Source: Lycorma delicatula (Eukaryota; Arthropoda; Insecta; Hemiptera; Fulgoridae). From it: a DNA stretch of 64,000 nucleotides. This document shows positions 1 through 11,052 of the stretch, one piece after another. Under the pieces are notes generated by a model, which was not told the DNA's origin, made no database searches, and worked only from the letters and a program-made list of their open reading frames with translations. The position numbers and the translations under genes are program-made. Location of the stretch: contig NC_134456.1 of the NCBI RefSeq assembly GCF_047948215.1, positions 84,460,515-84,524,514 on the forward strand, given 5' to 3'. The first letter of the stretch is position 1. Each line of letters starts with the position of its first letter.

Positions 1-126
1 GTTGAATTGTACGATAATATCCTTGAATCTGGTTTGATAAGAACTAGCTATGAAAGATTACTTAAAACTGTATTATCAAACGAAATGGATAATACAGTAA
101 TAATACATAATACTAAAGTCAATTAA
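1..126 (+). CDS. Probable C-terminal exon of an unrecognised protein, entering from the left edge
   Basis: Frame 1 is open from the first base for 41 codons and ends in TAA at 124-126. The residues are mixed and protein-like (ELYDNILESGLIR near the start, NTVIIHNTKVN at the end), with acidic, basic and hydrophobic residues alternating, unlike the low-complexity translations of surrounding AT-rich DNA. A short AT-rich tail follows, and family P begins about 35 bases later. No family motif is recognised. The start and any splice acceptor lie outside the window. It could be the last exon of a host gene, the end of an element ORF, or a chance opening; the length alone does not settle it. Confidence 0.4.
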   Translation, partial: VELYDNILESGLIRTSYERLLKTVLSNEMDNTVIIHNTKVN

Positions 127-160
127 AATATAACTGTGTAATTAATCATAAAATGAAAAA

Positions 161-1056
161 AAATCTGATGTGGACATCAGACTTCCTTTTTTTTTACCTC
201 CGGGTCCACCGTTAGGCATTGATTCAGAGGATGAGTTGAATGATTTGTAGCACGTGTGAAAATGCCAAACCTGACCGGAATTCGAACCCGGGACCTAAGG
301 ATGAAAGGCCGAGACGCTACCACTCGCGCCACGGAGGCCGGTGGCATGACTTCCTTGTGCACCTATTAAATTACATATACACATTTTGGTAAAATGAAAG
401 ATACACAAAATTTTATTTCACTTAACTTCTGATATTTTTTCATTTTTTTTTTTCAATTGTTATTATTTATTGTATTTTTTTTACAATCAGAAGTTAATAT
501 TATTAATAGATCAATATATTTAAATTAAATTTAAAAAAAAAATAGTTGAAAAAAGGGAGACGAAGTCAGATTCGAACCGATGTGCCTTCCCCCTTGTAAG
601 ATCCAAATGTTTCATAACCTTTTATTTGGCTATAACTCTGGAGCAAACGAAAAATAAGTACCACTTATGATATATCGTTGAAAAGCTCTCAATGAGGGCT
701 TTTTACTGCAGTAAAGAAAAAGTCTAAAATCCAAATTGTTTGGATTTTGGTCTTTTTTTGACACTTTTAATTCAGTCGATGGCAGTCAAAATGGAGGGTG
801 CACAACTAGATGTTACAACAGTCCTAAATTAAAAATTTCAACATCCTACGCTTAATCGTTTTTGAGTTATATGAAACACATACGTACGTACGTACAGACG
901 TTACACCGAAAAAAATTATCAAGATGGATATTTCCATCGATTGATTTTCAATGGATATTTCAGGGATGGTCAAAATGGATATTTTCGTTGAAATATGAAA
1001 ACCGAAATTTTTCGCGATCACAATACATCCTTTACTTCATACAAGGAAGTAAAAAT
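161..1056 (-). mobile_element. Family P repeat, copy P1, carrying a nested SINE
   Basis: Read on the minus strand this is a full-length copy of the window's commonest repeat. It starts with TTTTTACTTCCTTGTATGAAG at the right edge, passes the conserved block on cells such as TTAGGACTGTTGTAACATC, then a tRNA T-arm-like GGTTCGAATCTGAC near 570-590, then a T-rich tail, and ends in the palindromic GTGGAC region near 165-180. No long ORF is conserved between copies, so it looks non-coding and non-autonomous. SINE A1 splits the 3' end of the element, so P1 was in place first. Confidence 0.75.
189..347 (-). mobile_element. SINE A, copy A1 (tRNA-derived)
   Basis: On the minus strand the sequence opens with a tRNA-like head: an A-box-like TGGCGCGAGTGG and a B-box GGTTCGAATTCC, followed by a body shared with the copies at 31365 and 62654 (GGCATTTTCACACG, then a CTACAAATCAT block). 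It ends in an A-rich tail, seen as the T-run near 186-195. GACTTCCTT flanks it at 180-188 and 348-356, consistent with a target-site duplication made by LINE machinery. It is not a functional tRNA gene: the cloverleaf acceptor does not close and the unit continues into a non-tRNA body. Confidence 0.75.
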
Positions 1057-2530
1057 TAATGTACATAAATTCACAGCTTACGTCACAAAAAAGGCAGATA
1101 GAATTGTCCCGTATACAGAAATATACTAAGCAGATTTTGATAGTCGTAAAAAGAGATTAACAGTAGTAATCGGTATGGAAATCACAACAAAAATGAGGAG
1201 ACGGGAACGATGGCTACCTTAAGAAAACTAACAGAAATTTTACATTTGCCTAATGTGTAGTTTTTTTAAAATCAGAACAAGTTTCTGCCGGTTCTGACTA
1301 ACAACGTCTTAATACATTTTTCCGATCGCTATTACATTTTTTTAAAAGACGATATTTAATTTAGATACTTCTAATAGCTTTTATGTTGAATTATCGTTCT
1401 TAGGCAAAGAAAGGAACGTACAATATACACACAGGATTCCTAACCGTTAAATTACATCTCAATTGCCATAATTATTAACGTGAAATTTAGTAATAATGCG
1501 CCCTACCTCAAAACGATCTTTTTTTCGGTATGAAGCTACAAGTTGCAGTAAGCTGAAAGCCGTTTTTTTTTTTTGACAGCTGTGAAAAATACCCTAACTG
1601 GTTGTCACAGGGTTGTCCTCGCCCGATGGTTTTACATCAAAATTACTGTTTTAAAGCTGATGTTCACAAGCCTCTCTTTCCATTAAAAATTTTACACAAT
1701 GGTTTTGCGGTGTCGTGTCATCACATATGGAAAAATAGATCGTTTTGTAGTAGGAGCGTTTGATAAATTTATAGTTTTTTAATTCTAATATTGAGCCGTT
1801 ATTTTAAAGGGCACCAGTTTTGGAACTACCTGTGAAAAACTAATAGGTTAGGATTTGCAGTCTAAACTTTTTTCCCGTTTTTCAATACCCTTTCAAACTA
1901 AACTATTTCTGATTAAAATTTCTGAGATGTTCTCCACAGGGGTCTCTTGACTCGGAAGACATTAAAAACAGAATAGGAACCCTATGGTTCGCAGCAAAAA
2001 AATAAATAATAGATCGGTTCCAGATAGCAGCATTTGCTAAATTTCATTTTTCTATGTTTAAGGTTTGAAAAATTTATAAGGTATATATATAAATATATAA
2101 TTGCTTTAACTACAAGATTTCCTGCACGTTTACGTTCGAATAATTTACTTATAATAACCTTACATATAATCCCAAGTAAGTTTTCATTTTTGTTTTTTCA
2201 ATTCATATTTTATAACCAGTTTCGGTAGTTTTCATCATCAGGATATACTTTATTTACTATTTTCAGAACAGATTTCATAAATATATCGACATTAGATTAT
2301 AGGTAAGTTTACAAAAGAAAAACAAATAAATGACAATCCCTTTAATTAATACATGCAAGTCGTCGATATATGATTCTAATTAATAACATTTGCAATTATT
2401 TAAATTACAGTGTTCTCGATAAATTCCATCGAACATGATCAAAGTAGTAACTGAAATATTTTCATTGTATTGTTATTATTTGTCGCACGGCTTATCTGTT
2501 TCTGTTCATTAATTAATACATTTTGTGTTT
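1057..2530. other. AT-rich stretch with a possible small MITE
   Basis: No gene is visible. Around 1504-1750 the phrase CGATCTTTTTTTCGG and, in inverted orientation, CGATCTATTTTTCC bracket about 250 bp. Similar phrases recur near 34250, 49915 and 53290, so a degraded MITE family is possible. The remainder is AT-rich with no recognised feature. Confidence 0.3.
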
Positions 2531-2868
2531 GAAAATGTACACTTATTATTAACATAATGACTGCCTGCCTGTATTGTATTTGTAAGTGGTTGGTTTCAAA
2601 TATCAATCTTTATATTGATTATCTCGTATATCTCTGCTAATAACGTTTTTGTTCTTGAACTTTGAACATTGTAACAGTGTTATTTGATACACACCGGGTT
2701 TTTTTTCCGTATAATATCAAATAACGTACTTATAATGTTGAAAATTATACATCGAGCAAACAAACAATATTTAAAGAAATATATAAATAACATAAAAATG
2801 GATATTTGAAACCAACCGCTTACATACAATAGAGGCAGTCATTGTATTAATACAATTTGTACATTTTC
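2531..2868. repeat. MITE-like inverted-repeat element of about 340 bp
   Basis: The outer ends are inverted copies of GAAAATGTAC (2531-2540 and 2859-2868). Farther in, GGTTGGTTTCAAATATC at 2588-2604 has a perfect inverted match at 2801-2817, and a TGACTGCC block lies between these on both arms. A third nested inverted pair (GTTATTTGATA and its complement, about 2680-2725) sits near the centre. No ORF is present. The structure fits a foldback or MITE-class non-autonomous DNA element; its family is not recognised. Confidence 0.65.
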
Positions 2869-3245
2869 AGTACTACGGTTTCTGGAAGGTATTTGGTACA
2901 CTTATAGAACAGATTCAGAACTTAAAAATAAACAAAAGCTACGTGGACAAATCACTTATCTTCAATCTGTCCGCCAATTTAAAATCTTCTGAATAAAAAT
3001 TTAATTCATAAGAACGAATCAAGATATTTTAAAGAAATTTGTGAACTCGGTATTATCCGATCGCAATATTTTTCTTTAAAAGTTATGTTGACCCGCTTTT
3101 AAGTATTTTTACTACATGTACAACATCAAACGTGCGGTTTACCAAAATGTTTACCATTTTACCAAATAAAACGTAATTCGATGAAATTTTTAAATTTATT
3201 TATTTAACAGATGTATACATCATATTTCATTAAAATATCTCGGAA
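2869..3245. other. AT-rich sequence, nothing recognised
   Basis: No coding signal is seen. The right end may still belong to the 3' part of family C copy C1, because weak similarity to the sequence after copy C2 continues past the clear boundary. Confidence 0.3.
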
Positions 3246-4015
3246 CGACATAAATATGTTTGAAAAAAATCGGGTAGGGCTATGTAGGGGCACACGGCGG
3301 CTGATTTAATGAAACTTACAGATCTTGGATGAAGTTCCTCCGAGCTACAGACCGACCAACTTATCTATATAGTTAAATGGGAGAGCCAACATCGTATTTT
3401 TTTCAACAAAACTGAAAGTCTCCGATGGAAAATTTTAATTCCTTCATTTGGCCAACTCTACAGATAAATTGGTCGGTCTGTATGTCAACGAGCCACTTTT
3501 AGTGTATCGGATTGAAATAAAAACGAGACATTGACTGCGTACTAAATTTAATTTTAACATAAAACAGACAGTAAATTGTGGTAGATATATTTATTTCGAC
3601 TAATATTCGACGACAATTTTGTTCAACATTGATATGTGATATGAGAAGAGACAAAAGGCGTAATAAGAAGCGATATAGCTATAGGCGTAATAAGAAACGA
3701 CGGCTCGCGCCGTCGGCGAAATTTCCAGAGCGTGCCGTGCCAGACGTATATGTGGTGAACTACACTGAATACGAATGAGCGAGAGCACCAGTATTGGCCG
3801 AACTGCGCTGTGTCCCTCCCCGCCAAGTCGTACCGGCGAGCTAACCGTGTAAGTTATAAAATGACACCGCATTTACATTTCTGAGACTAATAGTTAGGGA
3901 GTTATTAAGGCAGGACGATATAGACCTTTAGGTAACGCCACAAATTTCTGTTCTGGTACCCGTATGTTTCAGTATGATCTTAATGACGTTACACGTCAAA
4001 AATGGCGGGCAGACG
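3246..4015 (-). mobile_element. Family C element, copy C1 (non-coding derivative)
   Basis: The minus strand matches the plus strand of 18955-19830 almost from end to end. It starts near 4015 with TTTTTGACGTGTAACGTC, passes GGTACCAGAACAGAAATTTG at about 3957-3938, the block around CTTACACGGTTAGCTCGCCG, then the segment around GAACAAAATTGTCGTCG, and ends in GGTCGGTCTGTAGCTCGGAG and CCCTACCCGATTTTTTTC. The coding part seen in C3 is missing between the 5' and 3' blocks, so this is probably an internal-deletion derivative. Short ORFs across 3578-3872 have no conserved reading. Confidence 0.65.
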
Positions 4016-5641
4016 GAAATGAACCGAGTTAGAGCATTACCAACATAAATTCTGAATCATCCTCTCAAGTTCTGCTAACCTTTCCCGGATCACCTGTACA
4101 GTATATACATATACGGAACATATTTTGAGATATCCTTAAGAAATGTAACTGAAAACTTGAATAAAATGTTTACTCTAATCTTTGAATATGTTACGGCAAC
4201 GGATCACATAAATTACAACTTCGACAGCGATTGAATTGATGAAGGATTTAAATTCAATACAACACGGTCAAGAAATTTCTCTATGAAAAGAAAATTTAAA
4301 GATTCTTCCTTCAGTTATTCAATCGATTGTGAAAGCGCTGCTAATGGTAATTTCAACGCTATAAAATATATGAGCTTAATATATACGTACTACAAACAAA
4401 TAGTTTGAAACGGTTGGAAAATTATCATTAAAACAAACCTACAAAAAATATAACAAATTTAGAATTTTAAATCTGTTTTATATTTATATTTTTATAACAA
4501 ATTTAAAAATAAAATGTTTATATAACAAATTAAAAATTCTAAGTCTGAATTTAAGTTTATAGTCCCAAAGTTTCATATGCTTAATAAAACAGTAATAAAA
4601 GACATAAAACTGAAGAGGTTAAGTATTATATTTTCGTAAAAGTCGTTAACAATCCAAAACACGTACTTGGAACTAAGACCACTTAAAATTAAACCATGTC
4701 TTAAAAGTAGTTGAGACAATAGTAAACTACTTTTCAAATTAAAAGTAAATAAAATTAAAACGCCCAATAGAACGTTCACTCAATTTTCACAACTCTGTAA
4801 AAAGATAAACAAAAAACACTAAAAAAAAAAACTTGCGAATAGACGTTTAACACTCGGAGAAGCGGGATTTAATATATTAAAACGGTTACCATTAAATCTG
4901 AGAGAAATTTTCAAGAAGAAACAAAAACAGTTTTCATATCTATAATACTTTCCACAGAAACTCAAACTAAGCGTTCCTTGTTTAATTATTTAAATGAGAG
5001 TAACACGATAATCCGAAGGCAATAATAATAAATCTATTACAACACGCTGTCTTCTTTCTTCGACAATTGTCTTTGAAACAATTAAATTTATAAATTGCCC
5101 AAAGTTCTAGGGACCGATTTTGAAGCAGTATTTACAGCAGAAAATGTTGCCTAGTGCTGCAGTATAATAGAAACAATTGGAAGATGAGTAATCGCGTTAA
5201 CTACAGCATCTTATTGAAATCCAGTAAAATCCTTTATTTTATACTGTGCGCCACAGCCACTGGGATTAACAATTTTTTTTGCCGAAATTTTTTACGTCTG
5301 CTTAAATTTCTTCTTCTACTGTAGTTCTATCTCAGTTATATTTTATATCTGACGTAAATTTTAATTTTGAATATACGTAAATTAATTCTCTTTCATTAAT
5401 GTAAATTTTAATTTGCGATTACTGCTCCACGCATGGCTCATATTTTCTCTTTTATTTCCAAAAGCAAGTTGCCTAGACACCAATAATCGATACAAGTCGT
5501 ATAGCCGATCAGCGTACTCCTCTTAACTGTTCTATAACTCGTAATTTTTAGGACAAACTTATATATTTATAAACTAGCATATATTTAGACCAGTATTAAT
5601 GAAAATAACTAAACGACAAAAAACAGAAAATAAAATAATGA
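4016..5641. other. AT-rich sequence, nothing recognised
   Basis: Several short openings exist but none shows a motif, a repeat match or a plausible splice arrangement. Low-complexity A/T tracts are common. Confidence 0.3.
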
Positions 5642-5881
5642 AAATACGCACAAATACTGAAAGAAGATAAAATCGGATTTGTTGCAACAGGTAAACGTAT
5701 ACAATTACTGGGTGCAAGCTTTATAAAAAATGAATTATCGGATATCGAAGAAGCGAATGAAATTGGAACGGACATTCACAAACAAGATTATAAGGATATG
5801 GCGAGTTCGTCAACTATCCTTCCAATTTTTCTCTACGTATTGTCGCGGGTTCGCGGGTCGATCAGGATACTGAGAGATTGA
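5642..5881 (+). CDS. Unrecognised exon-like open frame, 79 codons
   Basis: Between TGA at 5639-5641 and TGA at 5879-5881 the frame is open for 79 codons and reads like protein: a KEDKIGFVATGKRIQLLGAS block, then FIKNELSDIEEANEIG and DIHKQDYKDMASS. The even charge pattern is not what the AT-rich background usually yields. There is no ATG before residue 48 and no convincing splice acceptor directly upstream. No family is recognised. It could be an internal exon of a host gene, an eroded retroelement fragment, or chance. Confidence 0.3.
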   Translation, partial: KYAQILKEDKIGFVATGKRIQLLGASFIKNELSDIEEANEIGTDIHKQDYKDMASSSTILPIFLYVLSRVRGSIRILRD

Positions 5882-6255
5882 CAATTGAAAATGTAAATAT
5901 AATTACAATTTACTAATTTAAGAACATAAAATACAACAAATTAATAATAATTAACAACTGACAATAATAATCAGAATAATAATGAAAACACACAGTGATT
6001 ACATACAAAACAGAATTTAAAGTAATCATCAGGATTTAATCACAGATAGTTAAATATTGAAAACCAGAATTTAATCCCATTGACAAAAGACATCAGCATG
6101 ACCGCTAATCTTAACACTTTTAATTATTAGTCTTGTATTAACAATAGTACAATAGATAAGACAAGTTAAAAGTTCTTTCTCGGCAAATACCTTTGCTGTT
6201 CACAAATAAAACTATCCTAACAATTTATGAATGAAATTTAGTACGTTATCTCTCT

Positions 6256-6453
6256 TCACTTATAGTGTAACAGTAAGTCACCAAACCACTTCTTGTTTTC
6301 GTGTACTGGAATTACTCGTAACGTAGCCTTAATTGTGTCAAACCTGTACTGGAAATTCGCTCCTTCTGAGGACTTATTAATAAAGTCCTCGCTAAGAACT
6401 CTATCGTAGCACTCTCTCGCAAAACTGATTTCAACTGGTCTTCCTCGGAGTAT
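6256..6453 (-). CDS. Unrecognised minus-strand open frame of 65 codons
   Basis: The minus frame beginning after TAA (6456-6454) is open to TGA at 6258-6256. It includes SFARECYDRVLSEDFI and FDTIKATLRVIPVHENKKW, a composition typical of real protein. It lacks an early ATG. Its first codons overlap a TATA/Inr-like pair, so coding and promoter interpretations compete. SINE B1 lies immediately upstream at 6468. No family is recognised. Confidence 0.25.
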   Translation of the reverse strand: MLRGRPVEISFARECYDRVLSEDFINKSSEGANFQYRFDTIKATLRVIPVHENKKWFGDLLLHYK

Positions 6454-6458
6454 TTATA
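6424..6458 (-). promoter_or_regulatory. Core-promoter-like TATA plus Inr, firing leftward
   Basis: The minus strand has TATAAATA (6458-6451), and the A of an arthropod-type initiator TCAGT lies 32 bases downstream (TCAGT at 6428-6424). That spacing is the normal one for a TATA-driven start. It may be a host promoter or the promoter of an old LTR. No transcript evidence is available, and such pairs also arise by chance in AT-rich DNA. Confidence 0.3.
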
Positions 6459-6467
6459 CTTCTACCT

Positions 6468-6736
6468 CTTTTCCCTGTTTAGCCTCCGGTAATTACCGTT
6501 CAGATAATACTTCAGAGGATGAATGAGGATGGTATGTATGAGTGTAAATGACGTGTAGTCTTGTACAGTGTGTGGTTAATTGAAACCCAACCACCAAAGA
6601 ACACCGGTATCCACGATTTAGTATTCAAATCCGTGTAAAAATAACTGACTTTAGTAGGATTTGAACGCTGGAACTCTCGACTTCCAAATCAGCTGATTTG
6701 GGAAGACGCGTTCACCACTAGACCAACCCGGTGGGT
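6468..6736 (-). mobile_element. SINE B, copy B1
   Basis: The minus strand begins CCACCGGGTTGGTCTAGTGG, an A-box-containing tRNA-like head, with a B-box-like GTTCAAATCC about 60 bases on. The body shares GGATACCGGTGTTCTTTGG and the terminal GGAGGCTAAACAGGGAAAAG with the other copies. Compared with B2 it lacks a short internal segment after CACAC. It is a LINE-mobilised non-autonomous element, not a tRNA gene. Confidence 0.75.
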
Positions 6737-6879
6737 TAATAATAATGCCCTGAGGTAGGTAATTCCCACGTCCGAAACACAACATCTACGTTCCACGTCC
6801 AGGGCGGCAACAGCTGTACTTATGTACAATACATATAGCTAGCTAACGGGGCTCTGAGTAAATTCCTCGCATATGTTAC

Positions 6880-9055
6880 TCTTTTGACCTGGTTCCATCC
6901 TCGGGTCACCAGACAGATTGGATTTTTCGGCCACCTGCAGGATATGAACAATTAAACGATTAGGAAGTGGACACATACCATATTTAGAGCTGACGATGTG
7001 TCGGCCAGGGTCAATGTTATTGCAGGTGTAACGGAGACCCTTCCGTTGTCCACATGCCCCCTTCGATGGCAAGCATGTAGCAATGGTATCCACGTATGTC
7101 GGTGCATGGGAGCTCTGAAAGCTTCGGTGAGTAGGAGCCTGGAGTCAGTGCAGAGATTGCGCATCCGCTCTCTGCCAGGACATATGCCGGTTCCACCGGA
7201 GTACCGAATCGGACCTCCAAGGTTAGTAGCCCTGGAGTGGGGGTGTACCCCGGCGGCTAGCCTTGCTACAGAAGGGATAAACACAAATGAACATACTTGA
7301 ACATCAAACGTGGCAGAGGGTGCACGTAAACACCCTCGTTTAGAAACCTCAGATTCGCCACAAGCGAAAAGGAAAAAAGTAAAGAATCAGATAAAATTAA
7401 GAAAGATGCTGACAGAATCAGTAAAGACTTAAGGAAAAGTTTATTAGGCTATAATGTACCTAAGCCAAGATTTTTAATTATTACGAAGGAGAATGGATAC
7501 TTCTAAAAGGTTAGTCCATTCTTAATCACTACAGAGGTTACTAATTGTGCTGGTGGTCCTGTTAAAGAAATCCGGAAGACTTTTAATGGATTGCACGTTG
7601 AAACTATCAACGACAGTCAAAGCCAGAAAGTCCAGGCATTGAAGAAGATCGGTGAATTTGCGGTATCTGTGCAAACGCATACCACCCTTAACACATCAAG
7701 AGGAGTTGTTGTTTGCCGCGATCTTCGCGGCAAATATACAGAAGAAGAAATTGTACAAGAAATGTCGAGTCAGGGAGTGACTCAGTGTCGCAGACTAACC
7801 ATGCGAAGAAATGGTGAAGTTGTTCCTTCGGCCTCGCATGTTTTGACATTCAATAGGCCTAACCTTCCTGAAAAGGTACGAGCTGGCATACATCGGCTTG
7901 ATGTACGTGCTTTTATTCCGCAGCCTATGAGATGTTTTAAGTGTCAACGATTCGGACACACTGCAGGTAGATGTGAAGCGCAGGAAATATGCATATGTGG
8001 AATGAAGACACATGAGGGTGATCCGTATAAAGACCCTCCAAGTTGCATTAATTGTAAAGGGCACCATAACTGCCGATCAAGGAACTGCCCAGTATATAAA
8101 TTGGAAACGGCCATTCAGGAAGTTAAAATGCTTCAAAAAGTTAGTTATCCTGAAGCGAAGAAAATTGTTAGTCAACGAACACCTCGACCATCGACCACTT
8201 ATGCAGAAGCAGCTGCTGCCCCTTCCACATCTAAAATTAACGTGGAGCAATTGCTTAATTCGATGGCACCAAGTCTTGCGACAATGACTGAAAGAATCAT
8301 TGATTCAAAGATTGAGTCGGCTCACCGGATAGAACCAACTAAACATGAGAAGACTCATTCCCGGACTGACATCGTTGATATAAGAAACGTACCAGCGCAG
8401 CATAAAAAACTACGAAAACCTACGATCATAACACCACTATTTGACGTAATAAATAAAAATCTTGATTTATCTGGAAAAGAGGAAAAGATCACTCCGTCGT
8501 CTAGTCACAAGGCTAAGGAAATTGTGACAAGAAAATCTGAGTCTACCGAATTAGAGGTGCAAGTCATTATTGAGAAAGCAACAGACACAGACGATATAAA
8601 AACTGCAACATTAGAGCCTCCAAACGCTCAAAGAGCTTCAGTGAGAGCGTCTATTTCAGCTACACCCAGCACTCCCTTAGAGATCGAATCCAGCTCATCA
8701 GCCGCCGAAAGTGCATCGCTTGCTAGTTTAGATTCCATAGCAACGATGCTAACAGCACCAACGAAGCTTTCATCACCTGATGTAAACCGGCGAACGTCAC
8801 TGACATCAGAAAGAGAAGAAAGATGCCATGTCCGAGGCCTCAGACACACTGTCATCGGAAGTTGAGGCCGTTCGAAGAATGGAAAAACGGTGCAAGAAAG
8901 GATGGCCGAAATGAAAGCCTAGACGGTAAACATTGTATTCAAAAAGTTGTATTAGAATATGAAATTTTGAACCTTTTTTTTTTTTTTGAATTGGGACGGG
9001 GCTAATGACCAAAGTAGTCGATGCCCCCAAAAACTTAAAAAAAAAACAAAAAAAA
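6880..9055 (+). mobile_element. Non-LTR retrotransposon that keeps ORF1 but lacks ORF2
   Basis: A GC-richer 5' leader (about 6880-7300) precedes a gag-like ORF1 (7310-8914). ORF1 is followed within about 75 bases by a LINE-type 3' UTR: GGGGC at 8998-9002 and GCCCC near 9022-9028 can pair, and an A-rich tail runs to about 9055. The reverse-transcriptase and endonuclease ORF2 expected between ORF1 and the 3' UTR is absent. This is either an internal deletion or a half-LINE derivative. The 5' boundary is approximate and no target-site duplication was established. Confidence 0.65.
7310..8914 (+). pseudogene. Gag-like ORF1 of a Jockey/I-group LINE, four lesions
   Basis: ORF1 proteins of this group bind element RNA and form the particle used for target-primed reverse transcription. 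The middle carries the diagnostic zinc knuckles: MRCFKCQRFGHTAGRC at about 7927-7974, then ICICGMKTHEGDP and SCINCKGHHNCRSRNC, followed by CPVYKLETAIQEVK. The N-terminal part reads PRFLIITKENG and KVSPFLI around 7468-7530. Lesions seen: a frame change near 7385, an in-frame TAA at 7504-7506, a one-base frame change near 8815, and TGA at 8912-8914 inside the closing KKGWPK-KPR motif. The longest uninterrupted piece is 7591-8865. The C-terminal half is Ser/Thr/Glu-rich and probably disordered. Confidence 0.85.
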
Positions 9056-11038
9056 TAATAATAATACGCGTATCTGAGACTACAAAAGTAAATAATTCCC
9101 CTATTAACTCTAAGCAAACAATATCTTCTGCACGGTATAAAAAATGTATGTAAAGACAATTATAACAGATCACACAAATTATCCAATCAATCATACTTCA
9201 TCTAAACAAGATTTCAACTACTAGATGTTCATTCTGTATAATACTACCGAATCATCGATCCCATATTATCATATCCTGACCAAACCCTTTTCAATCTCGC
9301 ACACTCATTCACTCACTCTCTCTCTGTCATTCACTCGAGTCTGATAACTTAACCGTTCGTGACCCGCTCAACCTTGGAACAAGAGAAGGTCGACTGGGAC
9401 AAAATATCCAATCAACACCGTTAAAAAAAAAAATTAACTCCTACGCCCGAATTCCGGATCCTTTAAACCGCTAGACGTAATGGTTTCTCGCCCAATCTGT
9501 GTGCGGTATAATCGAATAATACAAAAAAAATCATAAATACATGTACTTTGGTGTTTTATTACGATAAAATCTTCTTTTATTATATTCATAAAAATTATAT
9601 TTACAAAAACGTTTAATATAAGTTAAACTTAAATCGAAATGGTATAAATAAAACAAATATATATTAATGACCAACTGAAAATAGTAGATTCTTCTAAAAA
9701 TGTACTTTCATCAAAAAACAAAATTTTAATAAAGTTAAAATTTTATTACCAAAACGTCAGAGGTTGAAAACTAAACTCGACGAATTTGAAACGTGTAGCT
9801 AGACCTTTTTTCTGATCGTGACGTCATTATTCTTACTGAAAATTGACTATACATGGTATTAATAATTCGGAACTGAAATTATTTTTTTATTAATAGGTTA
9901 AACAGAAATACTCAAAACAATGTTTACAATAAAAAAAAAATCAAAAGTAGTCAATAGGCGGCCGCCATTTTGAGGAATTATTGTAGTTTCTTTTATTGAT
10001 GCATTATTTTATATTGTAATTTATAGTTGTTAAATAGATTTTAGTTAAAAAAAAAAAAATCAGTTTGTTTAACCAGTTCAGTTTCATTAAACGAAAAACA
10101 TGTAATACAGATTATTTTTCAAATTTTTTTTTGAGGTCGTAGAACGTTTAAGCGTTATCGTTATCCTTTTTTTCAATATTATTTGTTATTATAATACTTT
10201 GACGATTTCGAAAATATTTTACTTTATTGTAATATTTTTAATATTATTAAATTATGATTTATTACATAATAAAATATTTCAGTCGAGTTGGTGTTGAGTT
10301 ATTTAATTTTATTCGGTAGGAAACGAAATTGTTTTTTTTATACTACAGTGACTCACTTCAAGAAGTTTTGCCATAACTTTGTTATTTATGAGTAGAATTC
10401 AATAAATAAGTTGCGATTTTATTTTTTATAAAACGCTTATCATTTTTTGTAATAACATAACATTTAAATAAACCGGCGGTCGCAAAGATAGTAACGATTA
10501 AAAAAGTTTACATGTACAAAATTTTGAAATGGATTCAGAGATCAAGTTCATTATTTTTATACAAATAAACATGTAGATGTCTTAGCAGCATACGAAGTTT
10601 CAGCTCGATAACGATTAACTATTCCTCAGAAATAGATATTTATGTTAAAAATACAAAACGGCGGATATATGGCAAACTAAGCGTTTTCTGACGTGTTGAT
10701 GTAAATTTTTTTTTTATTTCGATGTGCAGGATCTCTCCTGAATTCTTGAAACGGTTTTAATGAAAGTAAAATTTTATAAAATAAAATTTCAGTTTGTAAA
10801 ATAAATTGGAAAAATATTGCTGTGAATTTGATATAAATAAATAAAAGTATAATACGGCTTAAAAATGCATATTTATACCGTTACTACATACATATATACA
10901 TATAAAATTTATATACCAATTAGTCGCTTCGCAATATCTGTACCGATCTTCCTTATGGCTGTGATGCAGTAAAACATATGAGGAATAAAAGGCATCAGTT
11001 AGATTTGCTTACTTTGCGAGTAATGATGTTCATCTTAT
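9056..11038. other. AT-rich intergenic or intronic sequence
   Basis: A short CTCTCTCTCT run lies near 9315. A block around 10480-10700 (with TTTCAGCTCGATAACG) has the wording of a dispersed insect repeat, but no second copy was found in the window. No ORF of note. Confidence 0.3.
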
Positions 11039-11052
11039 AGCTACCTACTCCC

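Noticed and set aside
3600..3872. 90-codon minus-strand ORF
   Set aside because: It lies in the non-coding part of family C copy C1 and is not open in C2.
6952..7300. Overlapping ORFs of 100-110 codons on both strands
   Set aside because: They fall in the GC-rich leader of the ORF1-only LINE; neither frame shows a motif and openness on both strands reflects base composition.
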